11,979 nucleotides of DNA from Alphaproteobacteria bacterium (GTDB lineage Bacteria > Pseudomonadota > Alphaproteobacteria > Micavibrionales > Micavibrionaceae), in assembly GCA_023140905.1 (NCBI GenBank), contig JAGLKS010000218.1:1-11979 (forward strand), given 5' to 3'. This document shows positions 1 to 6,526 of this stretch, piece after piece (the first letter of the stretch is position 1; each line of letters opens with the position of its first letter). The notes under the pieces were generated by a model. It ran no database searches and had not been told where the DNA came from. It saw only the letters and a list, made by a program, of their open reading frames with translations. A program made the translations under genes and the position numbers.

Positions 1-489
1 TTCATGCGGTCGAAGACAGGACACCACGGCTAAAGCCGTGGATGAAAGATCCTGAAGACTGGTGTCTGGGATTATCTTTATAAAGTACTTTTGGAGCTAT
101 TGCGAAGTATGCAATAGCTGATGTAATGGGACGTTTAAAAAGCCAATCGTCGTCTAGAATGTGCAAAAAGTTTGATTGGCTTGCAAAAGTATATTGGAAA
201 AAAATATTATGTGGTCGCCGGGTTACTTCGTTAGTAGTGTAGCTATAGAACCATGGGTTTACCTGCGGTAAAGCTAAACGACTATGAATTGTAGGCGTGA
301 GCGAGCAGGGATTCGCTTGTGTCGGCACAGTTCTGTCCTAATTCTTAAGTGAAATCACTACAATTTTTGAAAAAACGAAATTTTCTGCATTTTGGTAGTA
401 ATTCGTTAATAACTTTTATCGCATAATGAACCCATATCGCAATCTAATATTAGCGGTAAACACATAGAATTATAAGAGTGGCTGGGACC
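1..489. other. Non-coding region with several stem-loops upstream of the first gene
   Basis: I find no convincing protein gene here. The stretch holds several perfect inverted repeats: 24-30/35-41 (4-nt loop), 95-103/111-119 (9-bp stem, 7-nt loop), 140-148/174-182 (9-bp stem, 25-nt loop), 258-263/267-272 and 300-304/313-317. Two short operator-like palindromes lie nearer the gene: AGTGA-AA-TCACT at 348-359 and CTAATATTAG at 444-453. No well-spaced -35/-10 pair is obvious in front of the gene at 490. The stem density suggests a structured RNA or the remnant of a mobile element, but neither is proven. Confidence 0.5.
24..41. repeat. Perfect 7-bp hairpin resembling an IS200/IS605 element end
   Basis: CCACGGC, the loop TAAA, then GCCGTGG. 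Small GC-rich hairpins of this form are known at the ends of IS200/IS605-family elements, where the transposase recognises them. Frame +3 is open from base 3 through the hairpin to a stop near 84, so a transposase-like C-terminus entering from the left is conceivable. No transposase motif is visible, so the link to a mobile element is inference. Confidence 0.35.
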
Positions 490-1833
490 ATGAGCGATAC
501 TTTCGAAAAATTCTGTAATGCGCATACGATACAAAATCGTGTCTGTGGGGTTGCTTATACATTAAACGATACACAGCCTGTTGTGTGTACGCATATCGGT
601 GACCAGCCGCTTTTCTATCTGGATGAAGAAATCATTGATGAAGATGGTAGCGATTTATTTGATATGGAAGAATTAGGCGAACTTGCCAGAGAAGTTCAAA
701 CATTAAAGCAAGAAATTCTAGGTATAGATGCGCCGGAGACTTATGTTGAGGAAAAAACTATGGCTCTTTTCCTTGAGTTTGGCGAAAACATGGACGATAT
801 CAACGCCATGATAGATCTTGCCGGGATTCATGACACACAAAATGCAGAGCAGCGTATTGCTGATATAAAAGAATTATTGCAAGAAAGCCGTCTTGCATCT
901 GCTTATTTTAATGTCGCAGAAAAAAACGGCGTAACAATAAAGATGAGCAAACAGGTTGAAACAGCCTCTTATGATCGTCGCAGCGGGACTATTTTACTTT
1001 ATCCTCATATGGATATAATTGACCAAGCATTACTATTAGCAAGAGAATTGCGCCGCCACTGGCAACATCGCCAAGGGGCGTTGCTTAATCCTTTAAGCTT
1101 CTCACCGGAGCACGCTATTTTAGTTAACCGGGCACAGGAAGCTGATATGACTATTTCGATTATTCGCATAGCCTGGGAGCTGCAACTTGCCGGTAAACGT
1201 GATGTGTGGGAACGTCTTGAGAAATCTCCAATGGCAGACTTGACCCGCGCTTTTGCACGAGAAGCATTTATAGATTTCCGTACTCTTAATAATGGTGAAG
1301 CCAGCACTGCTGTATTCGAAGCATGGTTTTTATCAGAACGCTGTCGTCAAAAAGATAAAGTAATTATTCAGGCAATGCTTGCCGATCAAAATAAATATAC
1401 AATTGGTGATGAGCAATCGTCTCATCATGTGACTGTGGATTTAATGGTTGCGCTGGGTGAAATGCCGTTCGGCAAAAATTACCTAAGTAAATATGTGCAT
1501 ATCATTACAGATGATCCGATTTTCATGGAAGTAAGGGATCGCTCAAGCGCGAATTTCCTATGGTTTATAAAGTTCGAACGTTCTTTCAAACAAGCGGAAC
1601 AAGAATTGCAATACGACTCTGACTTATCCACACATGACGTTCGTCATGATCTATATAATCAAGGAAGTCAGGATCGCAACGATGACACGATACCAAGCGC
1701 AAACATTATTCAACTCTATGAACATGCTCCGCCCCGTAAACACGATGAAAAACGTGCCGCAAGCGGCCAGAATAATGGAAATGCCGGTGGAAATGTTATC
1801 GACATTAGACATTGGTCACGCGGCGAACTCTAG
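490..1833 (+). CDS. Uncharacterised protein, probable degenerate metallopeptidase-fold (pseudo-zincin) protein A
   Basis: A 447-aa protein of unknown function with no signal peptide or membrane segment. The ATG at 490 is preferred over an in-frame GTG at 478 because an AAGAG stretch sits 11 nt before it, while the GTG has no ribosome binding site. The N-terminal third is acidic. Residues about 150-192 have a zincin-like layout: a short strand ending in a YDRRSGTILLYP pattern, then a helix containing RELRRHWQ (185-192), where a zinc peptidase would be expected to carry HExxH. Both histidine positions are replaced by arginine. A conserved R-x-x-E-A-D stretch (214-219) and AWELQLAG (228-235) follow. 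The C-terminus (about 385-447) is polar and probably disordered. The next gene is a paralog 40 bp downstream. It may belong to a putative-metallopeptidase DUF family found in alphaproteobacteria, but I cannot confirm which. The gene itself is certain; the function is not. Confidence 0.85.
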   Translation: MSDTFEKFCNAHTIQNRVCGVAYTLNDTQPVVCTHIGDQPLFYLDEEIIDEDGSDLFDMEELGELAREVQTLKQEILGIDAPETYVEEKTMALFLEFGENMDDINAMIDLAGIHDTQNAEQRIADIKELLQESRLASAYFNVAEKNGVTIKMSKQVETASYDRRSGTILLYPHMDIIDQALLLARELRRHWQHRQGALLNPLSFSPEHAILVNRAQEADMTISIIRIAWELQLAGKRDVWERLEKSPMADLTRAFAREAFIDFRTLNNGEASTAVFEAWFLSERCRQKDKVIIQAMLADQNKYTIGDEQSSHHVTVDLMVALGEMPFGKNYLSKYVHIITDDPIFMEVRDRSSANFLWFIKFERSFKQAEQELQYDSDLSTHDVRHDLYNQGSQDRNDDTIPSANIIQLYEHAPPRKHDEKRAASGQNNGNAGGNVIDIRHWSRGEL

Positions 1834-1861
1834 TCGCAAAAATAAAATAGAGTATTTGGGT

Positions 1862-1870
1862 AAAGGCGGG
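1862..1870 (+). promoter_or_regulatory. Ribosome binding site that sets the start of paralog B
   Basis: An AAGG-containing purine-rich stretch ends 3-7 nt before the ATG at 1874. The reading frame is open further upstream to 1634, but those starts would overlap the preceding gene by up to 200 bp. This site supports the non-overlapping start. Confidence 0.65.
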
Positions 1871-1873
1871 ATC

Positions 1874-2965
1874 ATGGAATATAAATCAGGTCGGCCAAAG
1901 ATGCGGGTTATTGATTGTCTGAAGGAAGATAATCAAGAGCAGTCTTTTACCTATTTGTCTTTTGATAATCACGACAATGATGATTGTAATGTAGCCAAAG
2001 ATTCAGGAAAGGATTCCGGGCATAATTTTTTGTTGCATGATCTATCTGCTGAAATTATGGATATTGATTGTTTTTCTGATGCTGATGAAGACGAAAATTT
2101 TACAGATAAGGATGTTTTGATCTGGGCATGCAATGTTTTGGAATTTAGTCCAAGTGCCCGCGTAATGATTAAAGAAGCGGTGGCAACAGGCTGGCGCACA
2201 GCACTGGAAGATTTAAATGGCGGTGAATACATTATGGATGTAGAAGACCGGCAAATTTTTCTAGGCAATAATGATTTATCCGGCAATGCATTGGTGCGCA
2301 GCGAATATTTTTTAAATGGTGTTCTGACAAGTATGATTAAAGTTTTGCGTGATATTTGGCAGGAAAAACGCCATGGTGGATTTGATGAACATTACGCTCC
2401 TGAAGATGTGATTTTAATGGAACATGTGCGTGCTGCGGATTTGGATGTGGTGAGCATTCTGGTCGCTTGGGAATTGCGCGAAGCTGGTTATAATGCGGGC
2501 TGGCGTCACATTATGGGATCAGATAAAAGCGATATGGCTATGGTTTTTTCAGGCTGTATGGAAGGGAAGAAAGCTGCACAAACAGATCTTCGTCCGGCGT
2601 TACTGGCAACATTCAAACAATGGTTCCGTGAAACACAGCGTGTTGATAAATGTGACCGCGATACATTAGAGTATCTCGATGAAGTTCTGGAAACGAATAA
2701 TTTTATAAATCCGTTTGGCGATAAAAATCCCGGCAAAATGGATGTTGAGAAGCTCTCAAGATTGCCAAATAAACAAGCTTATTTGCAAGGGCAGGGTGCA
2801 CAAATTCTAAAAGATGAGGTGTTTAGCACAATCCCTTGTGATATCAATAAAGCATATTTGAGACACATCATGGATGATATCGAGACAATAAGGATAAACG
2901 GTGTTTCTTTCCATGATTCAGAATTAGCCCGCAAAATTTTCCCTGATATCGTGAAGCTACTATAA
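1874..2965 (+). CDS. Uncharacterised protein, paralog B of the preceding gene (degenerate metallopeptidase-like)
   Basis: A 363-aa protein with no signal peptide. It aligns with paralog A over most of its length. DRQIFLGN (125-132) matches DRRSGTILLYP; KVLRDIWQ (156-163) matches RELRRHWQ; PEDVILMEHVRAADLDVVSILVAWELREAG (about 176-205) matches the PEHAILVNRAQEADMTISIIRIAWELQLAG region; FKQWFRETQRVDK (247-259) matches FEAWFLSERCRQK; and the LPNKQAYL segment (297-304) matches MPFGKNYL. The presumed HExxH position reads KVLRD, with no histidine at all, so zinc catalysis is unlikely. An acidic, low-complexity N-terminus (20-75) precedes the shared domain. It starts 40 bp after paralog A with its own Shine-Dalgarno, so co-transcription is likely. 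Its stop lies 2 bp from the stop of the convergent gene. The role is unknown; a binding or regulatory pseudoenzyme is one possibility. Confidence 0.82.
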   Translation: MEYKSGRPKMRVIDCLKEDNQEQSFTYLSFDNHDNDDCNVAKDSGKDSGHNFLLHDLSAEIMDIDCFSDADEDENFTDKDVLIWACNVLEFSPSARVMIKEAVATGWRTALEDLNGGEYIMDVEDRQIFLGNNDLSGNALVRSEYFLNGVLTSMIKVLRDIWQEKRHGGFDEHYAPEDVILMEHVRAADLDVVSILVAWELREAGYNAGWRHIMGSDKSDMAMVFSGCMEGKKAAQTDLRPALLATFKQWFRETQRVDKCDRDTLEYLDEVLETNNFINPFGDKNPGKMDVEKLSRLPNKQAYLQGQGAQILKDEVFSTIPCDINKAYLRHIMDDIETIRINGVSFHDSELARKIFPDIVKLL

Positions 2966-2967
2966 TA

Positions 2968-3510
2968 TCATAATGTAAGATGAGAACTACCCGTTGAGTG
3001 AATTTCGCATTGATGTTCTTCACGTACTTCCGATAAAGCAGCTTCTATATCTACACTATTTCTAACAGCAATTTCCGTAGCCATATGCGCAATAACTGCT
3101 TGCCGCGCTAAATAGTCCTGCTTGTTAAGTCTATTACCATCAGTATTTGCCGGACCCATTAAAATACTTTTAGCAACACCCTTAAAAAGATCTTTTGCAG
3201 CCTGTTCAAGTGTTTGCTCATTAAGCTCTTCAGTAAAGATATTATGGACAGTATTAAATTTTTGAATAGCGTCAAAAATTCCCTTGTATGGATTTGTATC
3301 ATCAACGTTAGGTTTTTGAATTATGAGATAGTTAAAAGCGGTTTTTAAATCATGAGCAGTGAACTGTTTTTTATTCCAAAGAGAATTGTCCTTAATAGAA
3401 TTTTTCCCCTTAATAGAATTTAAGGAATCTACAGTCATCACATCTAAGGGTTTTGCCTTAATTTCAAAGAAATATTTTTTTATACGAAGCGTAGTAAGAG
3501 CATCTATCAT
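2968..3510 (-). CDS. Hypothetical protein, 180 aa
   Basis: I do not recognise this protein. It is soluble-looking, with no signal peptide or membrane segment. The C-terminal half (about 75-165) is predicted to be mostly helical and contains QAVIAHMATEIAVRNSVDIEAALSEV-like amphipathic stretches. Near residues 31-42 a six-residue unit is tandemly repeated (NSIKGK then NSIKDN), matching an 18-bp-offset DNA repeat. The ribosome binding site is weak (a GGA about 10 nt before the ATG). The gene is convergent with paralog B. It is preceded by a copy of the 53-bp promoter module that also drives the LysM gene, which suggests the two are expressed under the same conditions. The predicted 5' leader is about 90 nt. 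The ORF is probably real given the promoter and the tight convergent packing; the function is unknown. Confidence 0.7.
   Translation of the reverse strand: MIDALTTLRIKKYFFEIKAKPLDVMTVDSLNSIKGKNSIKDNSLWNKKQFTAHDLKTAFNYLIIQKPNVDDTNPYKGIFDAIQKFNTVHNIFTEELNEQTLEQAAKDLFKGVAKSILMGPANTDGNRLNKQDYLARQAVIAHMATEIAVRNSVDIEAALSEVREEHQCEIHSTGSSHLTL
3390..3421. repeat. Short in-frame tandem repeat inside the 180-aa gene
   Basis: A 14-bp unit (CCTTAATAGAATTT) occurs at 3390-3403 and again at 3408-3421. The 18-bp offset keeps the frame, giving a six-residue tandem duplication in the protein. Confidence 0.75.
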
Positions 3511-3540
3511 TTTGTTATTATCCGATTATTTTATATTTAT

Positions 3541-3573
3541 CCGCTTAACAAGATCGCCTGCGCAAGCTAGCGG
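3541..3573. other. Possible stem-loop in the 5' leader of the 180-aa gene
   Basis: CCGCT at 3541-3545 can pair with AGCGG at 3569-3573, enclosing a GC-richer segment with the palindrome TGCGCA. It lies between the promoter module and the start codon at 3510. The stem is short, so a regulatory role is only a possibility. Confidence 0.25.
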
Positions 3574-3602
3574 AGATTCACATTACCCATTATTTTTATT
3601 GC

Positions 3603-3655
3603 TCTGTTCTAAACAAAAACAATAATTTAGTCAAGTTTTCGCCGTATAGGATAAA
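3603..3655 (-). repeat. 53-bp promoter module, copy 1
   Basis: Identical to 4791-4843 except for one base (3606 versus 4794). Both copies lie directly upstream of a minus-strand gene. The conserved block runs from about 21 bp upstream of the -35 hexamer to 3 bp past the -10, so what is repeated is a promoter plus an upstream flank that could hold a regulator site. Confidence 0.9.
3606..3634 (-). promoter_or_regulatory. Sigma70-type promoter of the 180-aa hypothetical gene
   Basis: Read on the minus strand: -35 TTGACT (3629-3634), 17-bp spacer, -10 TAGAAC (3606-3611). The last -10 base is C where the other copy has T. That base is strongly conserved in sigma70 promoters, so this copy is probably weaker. 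Transcription would start near 3599. Confidence 0.6.
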
Positions 3656-3691
3656 ACTCTGTTGCTTGATTTTTATACAAGGCCATTCCCA

Positions 3692-4759
3692 TTATACACG
3701 AAAGCTGAGGGGGTCTTGTTGCTGTTGTGCTGCTACCGCTGCTGGCACGTCTTCTTTCGACTTTGTAGCCTCGTCTGGTAATGGTGCCGTTGCGTCTGCT
3801 ACTACACCTCTTTGATTAACAGGGCAAGCTCCGTTAGGATCGTCAAAGATGATCGTGGTGCCAACCGAAAGGTTTTTCGCTTCGTCTTTGGTAATCTCAT
3901 TACGTGCAAGGACCTCGTCTACCTTTGCTATTATTTCTTTATCATCTGTAAGATTGTAATGATCTGCGGTCAGTTTCCAGACTGTATCTCCGGGTTTCAT
4001 CTTTACCGCAGTTGTTTGTATAGGATCACATTTCTCTACAGTTATTGCAGCATCCCAAATTTCCCCTAAGGGTGACCCTGCCGTTGACATAATATCAACG
4101 GGAAGGTTGGAACCCGCACTATTTTCAGGCTTGCCAGGCCATGTAGATATTGTCGTCTTGCCGAATTCATCTGGTTCAATATTAGCACAATGCGCGGTTG
4201 TTGTTTCATTTGTTAGTTCGTTTAGCACATCATCAAAGGTTCTCTTGTGCCCGTTAGTACTTAAATCACCTACTTCAGGATGTTTGGGAGCATAAGAGCC
4301 TGCTATAACATTTCCAGTTGTATCTAAAGCAGCACCTTTATCACCTAACGGCTGCTCCGATTTCTGGCCCGTTTTTTCAAGTTGTTTTTCGTACTTTTTA
4401 ATTATATCACTGGTTTCATTGAGCTTAATTTCATTTTGCTTAAGAAGATAAGCTTTAAGTTCATCAAGGCGACTATGGTGCTCAGGGTTAGGATTCTCAA
4501 GTTCCTTAAATTCCTTGTTAAGTTTCACAAATTCATCAGTGTTAAAGGCAAGTTCTTTATCTTCATGCAGATTAAATTGCTCAATTTTAGACTTATACTG
4601 CCCAACTCCAGAGTGCTCAGCTTTAAATTGAGCAACACCAGTTTCAATTTCACCAATTTTATCTACCAATACTTTAAAGCGATCAACGCTATTTTCAAGG
4701 GTCTTAAGTTTCTTTTCAATGATTCCGTCTATTGTAGCATCAGAAATAGATGCTGCCAT
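3692..4759 (-). CDS. Coiled-coil protein with a C-terminal LysM domain
   Basis: A 355-aa protein. Residues about 10-135 are charged and helical with heptad-like spacing, so probably coiled coil. A polar linker follows (about 135-250). A LysM-like module spans about 253-308: KMKPGDTVWKLTADHY at its start, an N-containing middle, and LSVGTTIIFDDP at its end. LysM domains usually bind peptidoglycan or other N-acetylglucosamine polymers. The tail is rich in Ala, Pro and Glu and ends in a QQQQ run. There is no N-terminal signal peptide, which is odd for a wall-binding protein: export by another route, or a cytoplasmic role, would be needed. A good ribosome binding site (AGGGTGA, 4766-4772) sits 6 nt before the ATG. 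It is transcribed from promoter module copy 2, directly downstream of queF. The start and the LysM call are fairly secure; the role is unknown. Confidence 0.82.
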   Translation of the reverse strand: MAASISDATIDGIIEKKLKTLENSVDRFKVLVDKIGEIETGVAQFKAEHSGVGQYKSKIEQFNLHEDKELAFNTDEFVKLNKEFKELENPNPEHHSRLDELKAYLLKQNEIKLNETSDIIKKYEKQLEKTGQKSEQPLGDKGAALDTTGNVIAGSYAPKHPEVGDLSTNGHKRTFDDVLNELTNETTTAHCANIEPDEFGKTTISTWPGKPENSAGSNLPVDIMSTAGSPLGEIWDAAITVEKCDPIQTTAVKMKPGDTVWKLTADHYNLTDDKEIIAKVDEVLARNEITKDEAKNLSVGTTIIFDDPNGACPVNQRGVVADATAPLPDEATKSKEDVPAAVAAQQQQDPLSFRV

Positions 4760-4790
4760 TTTATATCACCCTGTTTTTTACATTTATCGT

Positions 4791-4843
4791 TCTATTCTAA
4801 ACAAAAACAATAATTTAGTCAAGTTTTCGCCGTATAGGATAAA
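4791..4843 (-). repeat. 53-bp promoter module, copy 2
   Basis: The second copy of the module at 3603-3655, in direct orientation 1188 bp away, with a single mismatch. It fills the gap between the queF stop (4847) and the LysM gene start (4759). The two copies flank the LysM gene, so recombination between them would delete it. Confidence 0.9.
4794..4822 (-). promoter_or_regulatory. Sigma70-type promoter of the LysM gene
   Basis: Minus strand: -35 TTGACT (4817-4822), 17-bp spacer, -10 TAGAAT (4794-4799), each one base from consensus and optimally spaced. The predicted start near 4787 gives a leader of about 28 nt containing the AGGGTGA ribosome binding site. Confidence 0.75.
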
Positions 4844-4846
4844 GGC

Positions 4847-5317
4847 TCATCCGCGGCCACGGTAAGGAGCTGTGCCTTGATCGGGTATCCAAATGCTTTT
4901 GGGAGGTTCTCCGGTTTGATAAAACACATCAATGGGGATTCCTCCGCGTGGGAACCAATATCCACCTATACGCAGCCATACAGGCTCTAACAGTTCTATT
5001 AAGCGCTGGGCGATTTCCAATGTGCAGTCTTCATGGAATGCTCCATGGTTACGAAAAGATCCTAAAAACAGCTTAAGTGATTTACTTTCCACCAGCCAGT
5101 TACCGGGCACGTAATCAATCACAATATGTGCAAAATCCGGTGCTCCGGTTAAAGGGCATAGAGAGGTAAATTCCGGCGCGGTAAACCGCACACAAGCAGG
5201 CATATCCGGTTTAGGATTAGGCACGCGCTCTAATGCGGCTTCTTCAGGAGACGCGGGCAGAGCTGTTTTACTTCCCAATTGGGTTAAGTTCTCATAGATG
5301 TTTTTACTATCACTCAT
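4847..5317 (-). CDS. queF: NADPH-dependent 7-cyano-7-deazaguanine reductase QueF (short type)
   Basis: Reduces preQ0 (7-cyano-7-deazaguanine) to preQ1 (7-aminomethyl form) with NADPH, the step before insertion into tRNA in queuosine synthesis; cytosolic. The product is 156 aa, the size of the single-domain (B. subtilis-like) type. The catalytic cysteine is C54 in [14 protein letters not shown], with the conserved Asp at D61. The QueF signature E-S-K-S-L-K-L-F is at 77-84, followed by [10 protein letters not shown] (88-97). The start at 5317 is chosen because AGGAG lies 9 nt upstream; the longer open frame to 5413 runs back into queE. That AGGAG is inside the last codons of queE, and only 4 nt separate the genes, so translational coupling is likely. 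It is the last gene of queD-queE-queF. Confidence 0.96.
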   Translation of the reverse strand: MSDSKNIYENLTQLGSKTALPASPEEAALERVPNPKPDMPACVRFTAPEFTSLCPLTGAPDFAHIVIDYVPGNWLVESKSLKLFLGSFRNHGAFHEDCTLEIAQRLIELLEPVWLRIGGYWFPRGGIPIDVFYQTGEPPKSIWIPDQGTAPYRGRG

Positions 5318-5321
5318 ATTT

Positions 5322-6074
5322 CTAAACTCCTTTTTTATCGCCCCAGAGCAGGACATGAAGCTGTGGCAAGACTGTTGCTTTATACCAGCGGTCATGAATA
5401 ACAAACTCGGCAAGCCAGCGTGTGCGATCTAGCACTGTGTCCCGTTCGCGCAAAATATTGTTGCCGTCTTGTGTTTTCCCGCGTTCGTTATCCGGTTGTT
5501 CATTAAGTGGCTGTAAGTAAACCGGCAGATCAGGATAGCGGTCAGATGTTGCACGGGCATAAGCGTAATCTTTCTTGTCGCGCACAATAATCTTCAAAAC
5601 AATATGTGTTTTCTGTTTGCCTTTCATACCATTCTCAACGCAAGAATCCAGTTTAAGCCAATCTGTTTCTATCTCACTACTGGGCGGTTTGGGTGAGAGG
5701 GTTAGTACATCCAGCTTACTAAACCATGGGCGCGGCATAGAGCCTTGCGTTTCCAGCGCAAAGCTGTAGTTTTTCTCATGTCCCAGATCAATTAAAGGCT
5801 CAAGGGGGTGTATGGCCGGATTACCACCGGATAGTGTAACCAATAAAGGCGTGTCACCGGATAATTCTTCAATACGTGCGAAGATTTCAGTACTGCTCAT
5901 AGGTAGCCATTGATCGCGGTATTCACTTTCTACGGCGTGTAGTGTGTCGCACCATGCACAGCGGTAATCACATCCGCCTGTGCGTACAAAAACAGTAGGT
6001 TGGCCAATTAACGCCCCTTCTCCTTGTATAGTAGGGCCGAATATTTCTGAAACCTTGATACTATCGCGGGGCAT
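5322..6074 (-). CDS. queE: 7-carboxy-7-deazaguanine synthase QueE (radical SAM)
   Basis: Converts 6-carboxy-5,6,7,8-tetrahydropterin to 7-carboxy-7-deazaguanine, using a [4Fe-4S] cluster, S-adenosylmethionine and Mg2+. The product is 250 aa. The N-terminus [21 protein letters not shown] is typical of the family. The cluster-binding motif C-x3-C-x2-C uses C35, C39 and C42 in [12 protein letters not shown]. The SAM-contacting segment [10 protein letters not shown] lies at 81-90. The start is the ATG at 6074, giving the family N-terminus and placing it 17 nt after the queD stop. A TTG at 6113 would extend it by 13 residues and overlap queD. The ribosome binding site before 6074 is weak, so coupling to queD translation is likely. 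Confidence 0.95.
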   Translation of the reverse strand: MPRDSIKVSEIFGPTIQGEGALIGQPTVFVRTGGCDYRCAWCDTLHAVESEYRDQWLPMSSTEIFARIEELSGDTPLLVTLSGGNPAIHPLEPLIDLGHEKNYSFALETQGSMPRPWFSKLDVLTLSPKPPSSEIETDWLKLDSCVENGMKGKQKTHIVLKIIVRDKKDYAYARATSDRYPDLPVYLQPLNEQPDNERGKTQDGNNILRERDTVLDRTRWLAEFVIHDRWYKATVLPQLHVLLWGDKKGV

Positions 6075-6091
6075 GATTTTTGTTTTCTCTT

Positions 6092-6448
6092 TTAAGGACG
6101 ATATTCCGCGCAAGTCTTTGGGGTTTCGCGGACGCGCACAGCGCTAACTTCCGGCCATTTCTCTTTGCACCAATCATAAAAATGTTTGGCCAGATGTTCA
6201 GAGGTGGTTTTATCATCGCCCAAGACATCGTTAATATGGCGGTGGTCAAAAACATCATCAATATAAGTTTTCAATGCATCTAGCTCGCGGTAATCACGAA
6301 CAAAGCCAGAAGGACCTAAAGTTGGGCTTTGAAGCTCTACTTCAACAACATAATTATGTCCGTGTAATCGTGCGCAAGGGTGATTTTCAGCCAAGCCAAA
6401 GAGCTGATGCGATGCAGAGAAATGATATTCTTTCCAGATCGTAAACAT
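6092..6448 (-). CDS. queD: 6-carboxy-5,6,7,8-tetrahydropterin synthase QueD
   Basis: Zinc enzyme of the PTPS/QueD family that converts dihydroneopterin triphosphate to 6-carboxytetrahydropterin, the first committed step to preQ0. The product is 118 aa, typical of bacterial QueD. Zinc ligands are H14 (FSASHQL) and H29 and H31 (LHGHNY). The catalytic residues C25 (HPCARLHGH), D68/H69 (VFDHRH) and E108 (RVRETP) are all present at the expected spacing. AGGAG lies 12 nt before the ATG. First gene of the queDEF operon; queC, needed between QueE and QueF, is not in the window. Confidence 0.95.
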   Translation of the reverse strand: MFTIWKEYHFSASHQLFGLAENHPCARLHGHNYVVEVELQSPTLGPSGFVRDYRELDALKTYIDDVFDHRHINDVLGDDKTTSEHLAKHFYDWCKEKWPEVSAVRVRETPKTCAEYRP

Positions 6449-6497
6449 GGTTTTATGCGGCTCCTTTTTTCACAGCATCCGTCCAAAATGTTGGGTC

Positions 6498-6526
6498 ATT
6501 ATAACAAGTCGGATCATCTATGCCCA
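6498..6526 (-). promoter_or_regulatory. Promoter of the queDEF operon (extended -10)
   Basis: Minus strand: a perfect TATAAT (6498-6503) preceded by TGT, giving an extended -10 element. A weak -35 (TGGGCA, 6521-6526) lies at 17-bp spacing and falls within the last codons of dnaQ. The predicted leader is about 45-50 nt and does not match the preQ1-I riboswitch pattern. Confidence 0.6.

Noticed and set aside
2..328. Minus-strand open frame of 108 codons
   Set aside because: It runs through several inverted repeats, including the IS-like hairpin, has no recognisable domain and no clear ribosome binding site. Most likely a chance open frame.
478..489. GTG start for paralog A
   Set aside because: No ribosome binding site before it; the ATG four codons later is better placed.
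1634..1873. Longer N-terminus for paralog B
   Set aside because: It would overlap paralog A by up to 200 bp, and the stretch is not alignable to paralog A; the ATG at 1874 has a good ribosome binding site.
3603..4843. CRISPR-like or transposon direct repeats
   Set aside because: Only two copies 1188 bp apart, and the repeated block is a well-formed promoter; no target-site duplication or transposase seen.
5318..5413. Longer N-terminus of QueF
   Set aside because: This part overlaps the queE coding end and does not look like QueF; AGGAG supports the start at 5317.
6449..6497. preQ1 riboswitch in the queD leader
   Set aside because: The leader lacks the pseudoknot-forming pattern and the conserved A-rich tail of preQ1-I, and is too short for the other classes.
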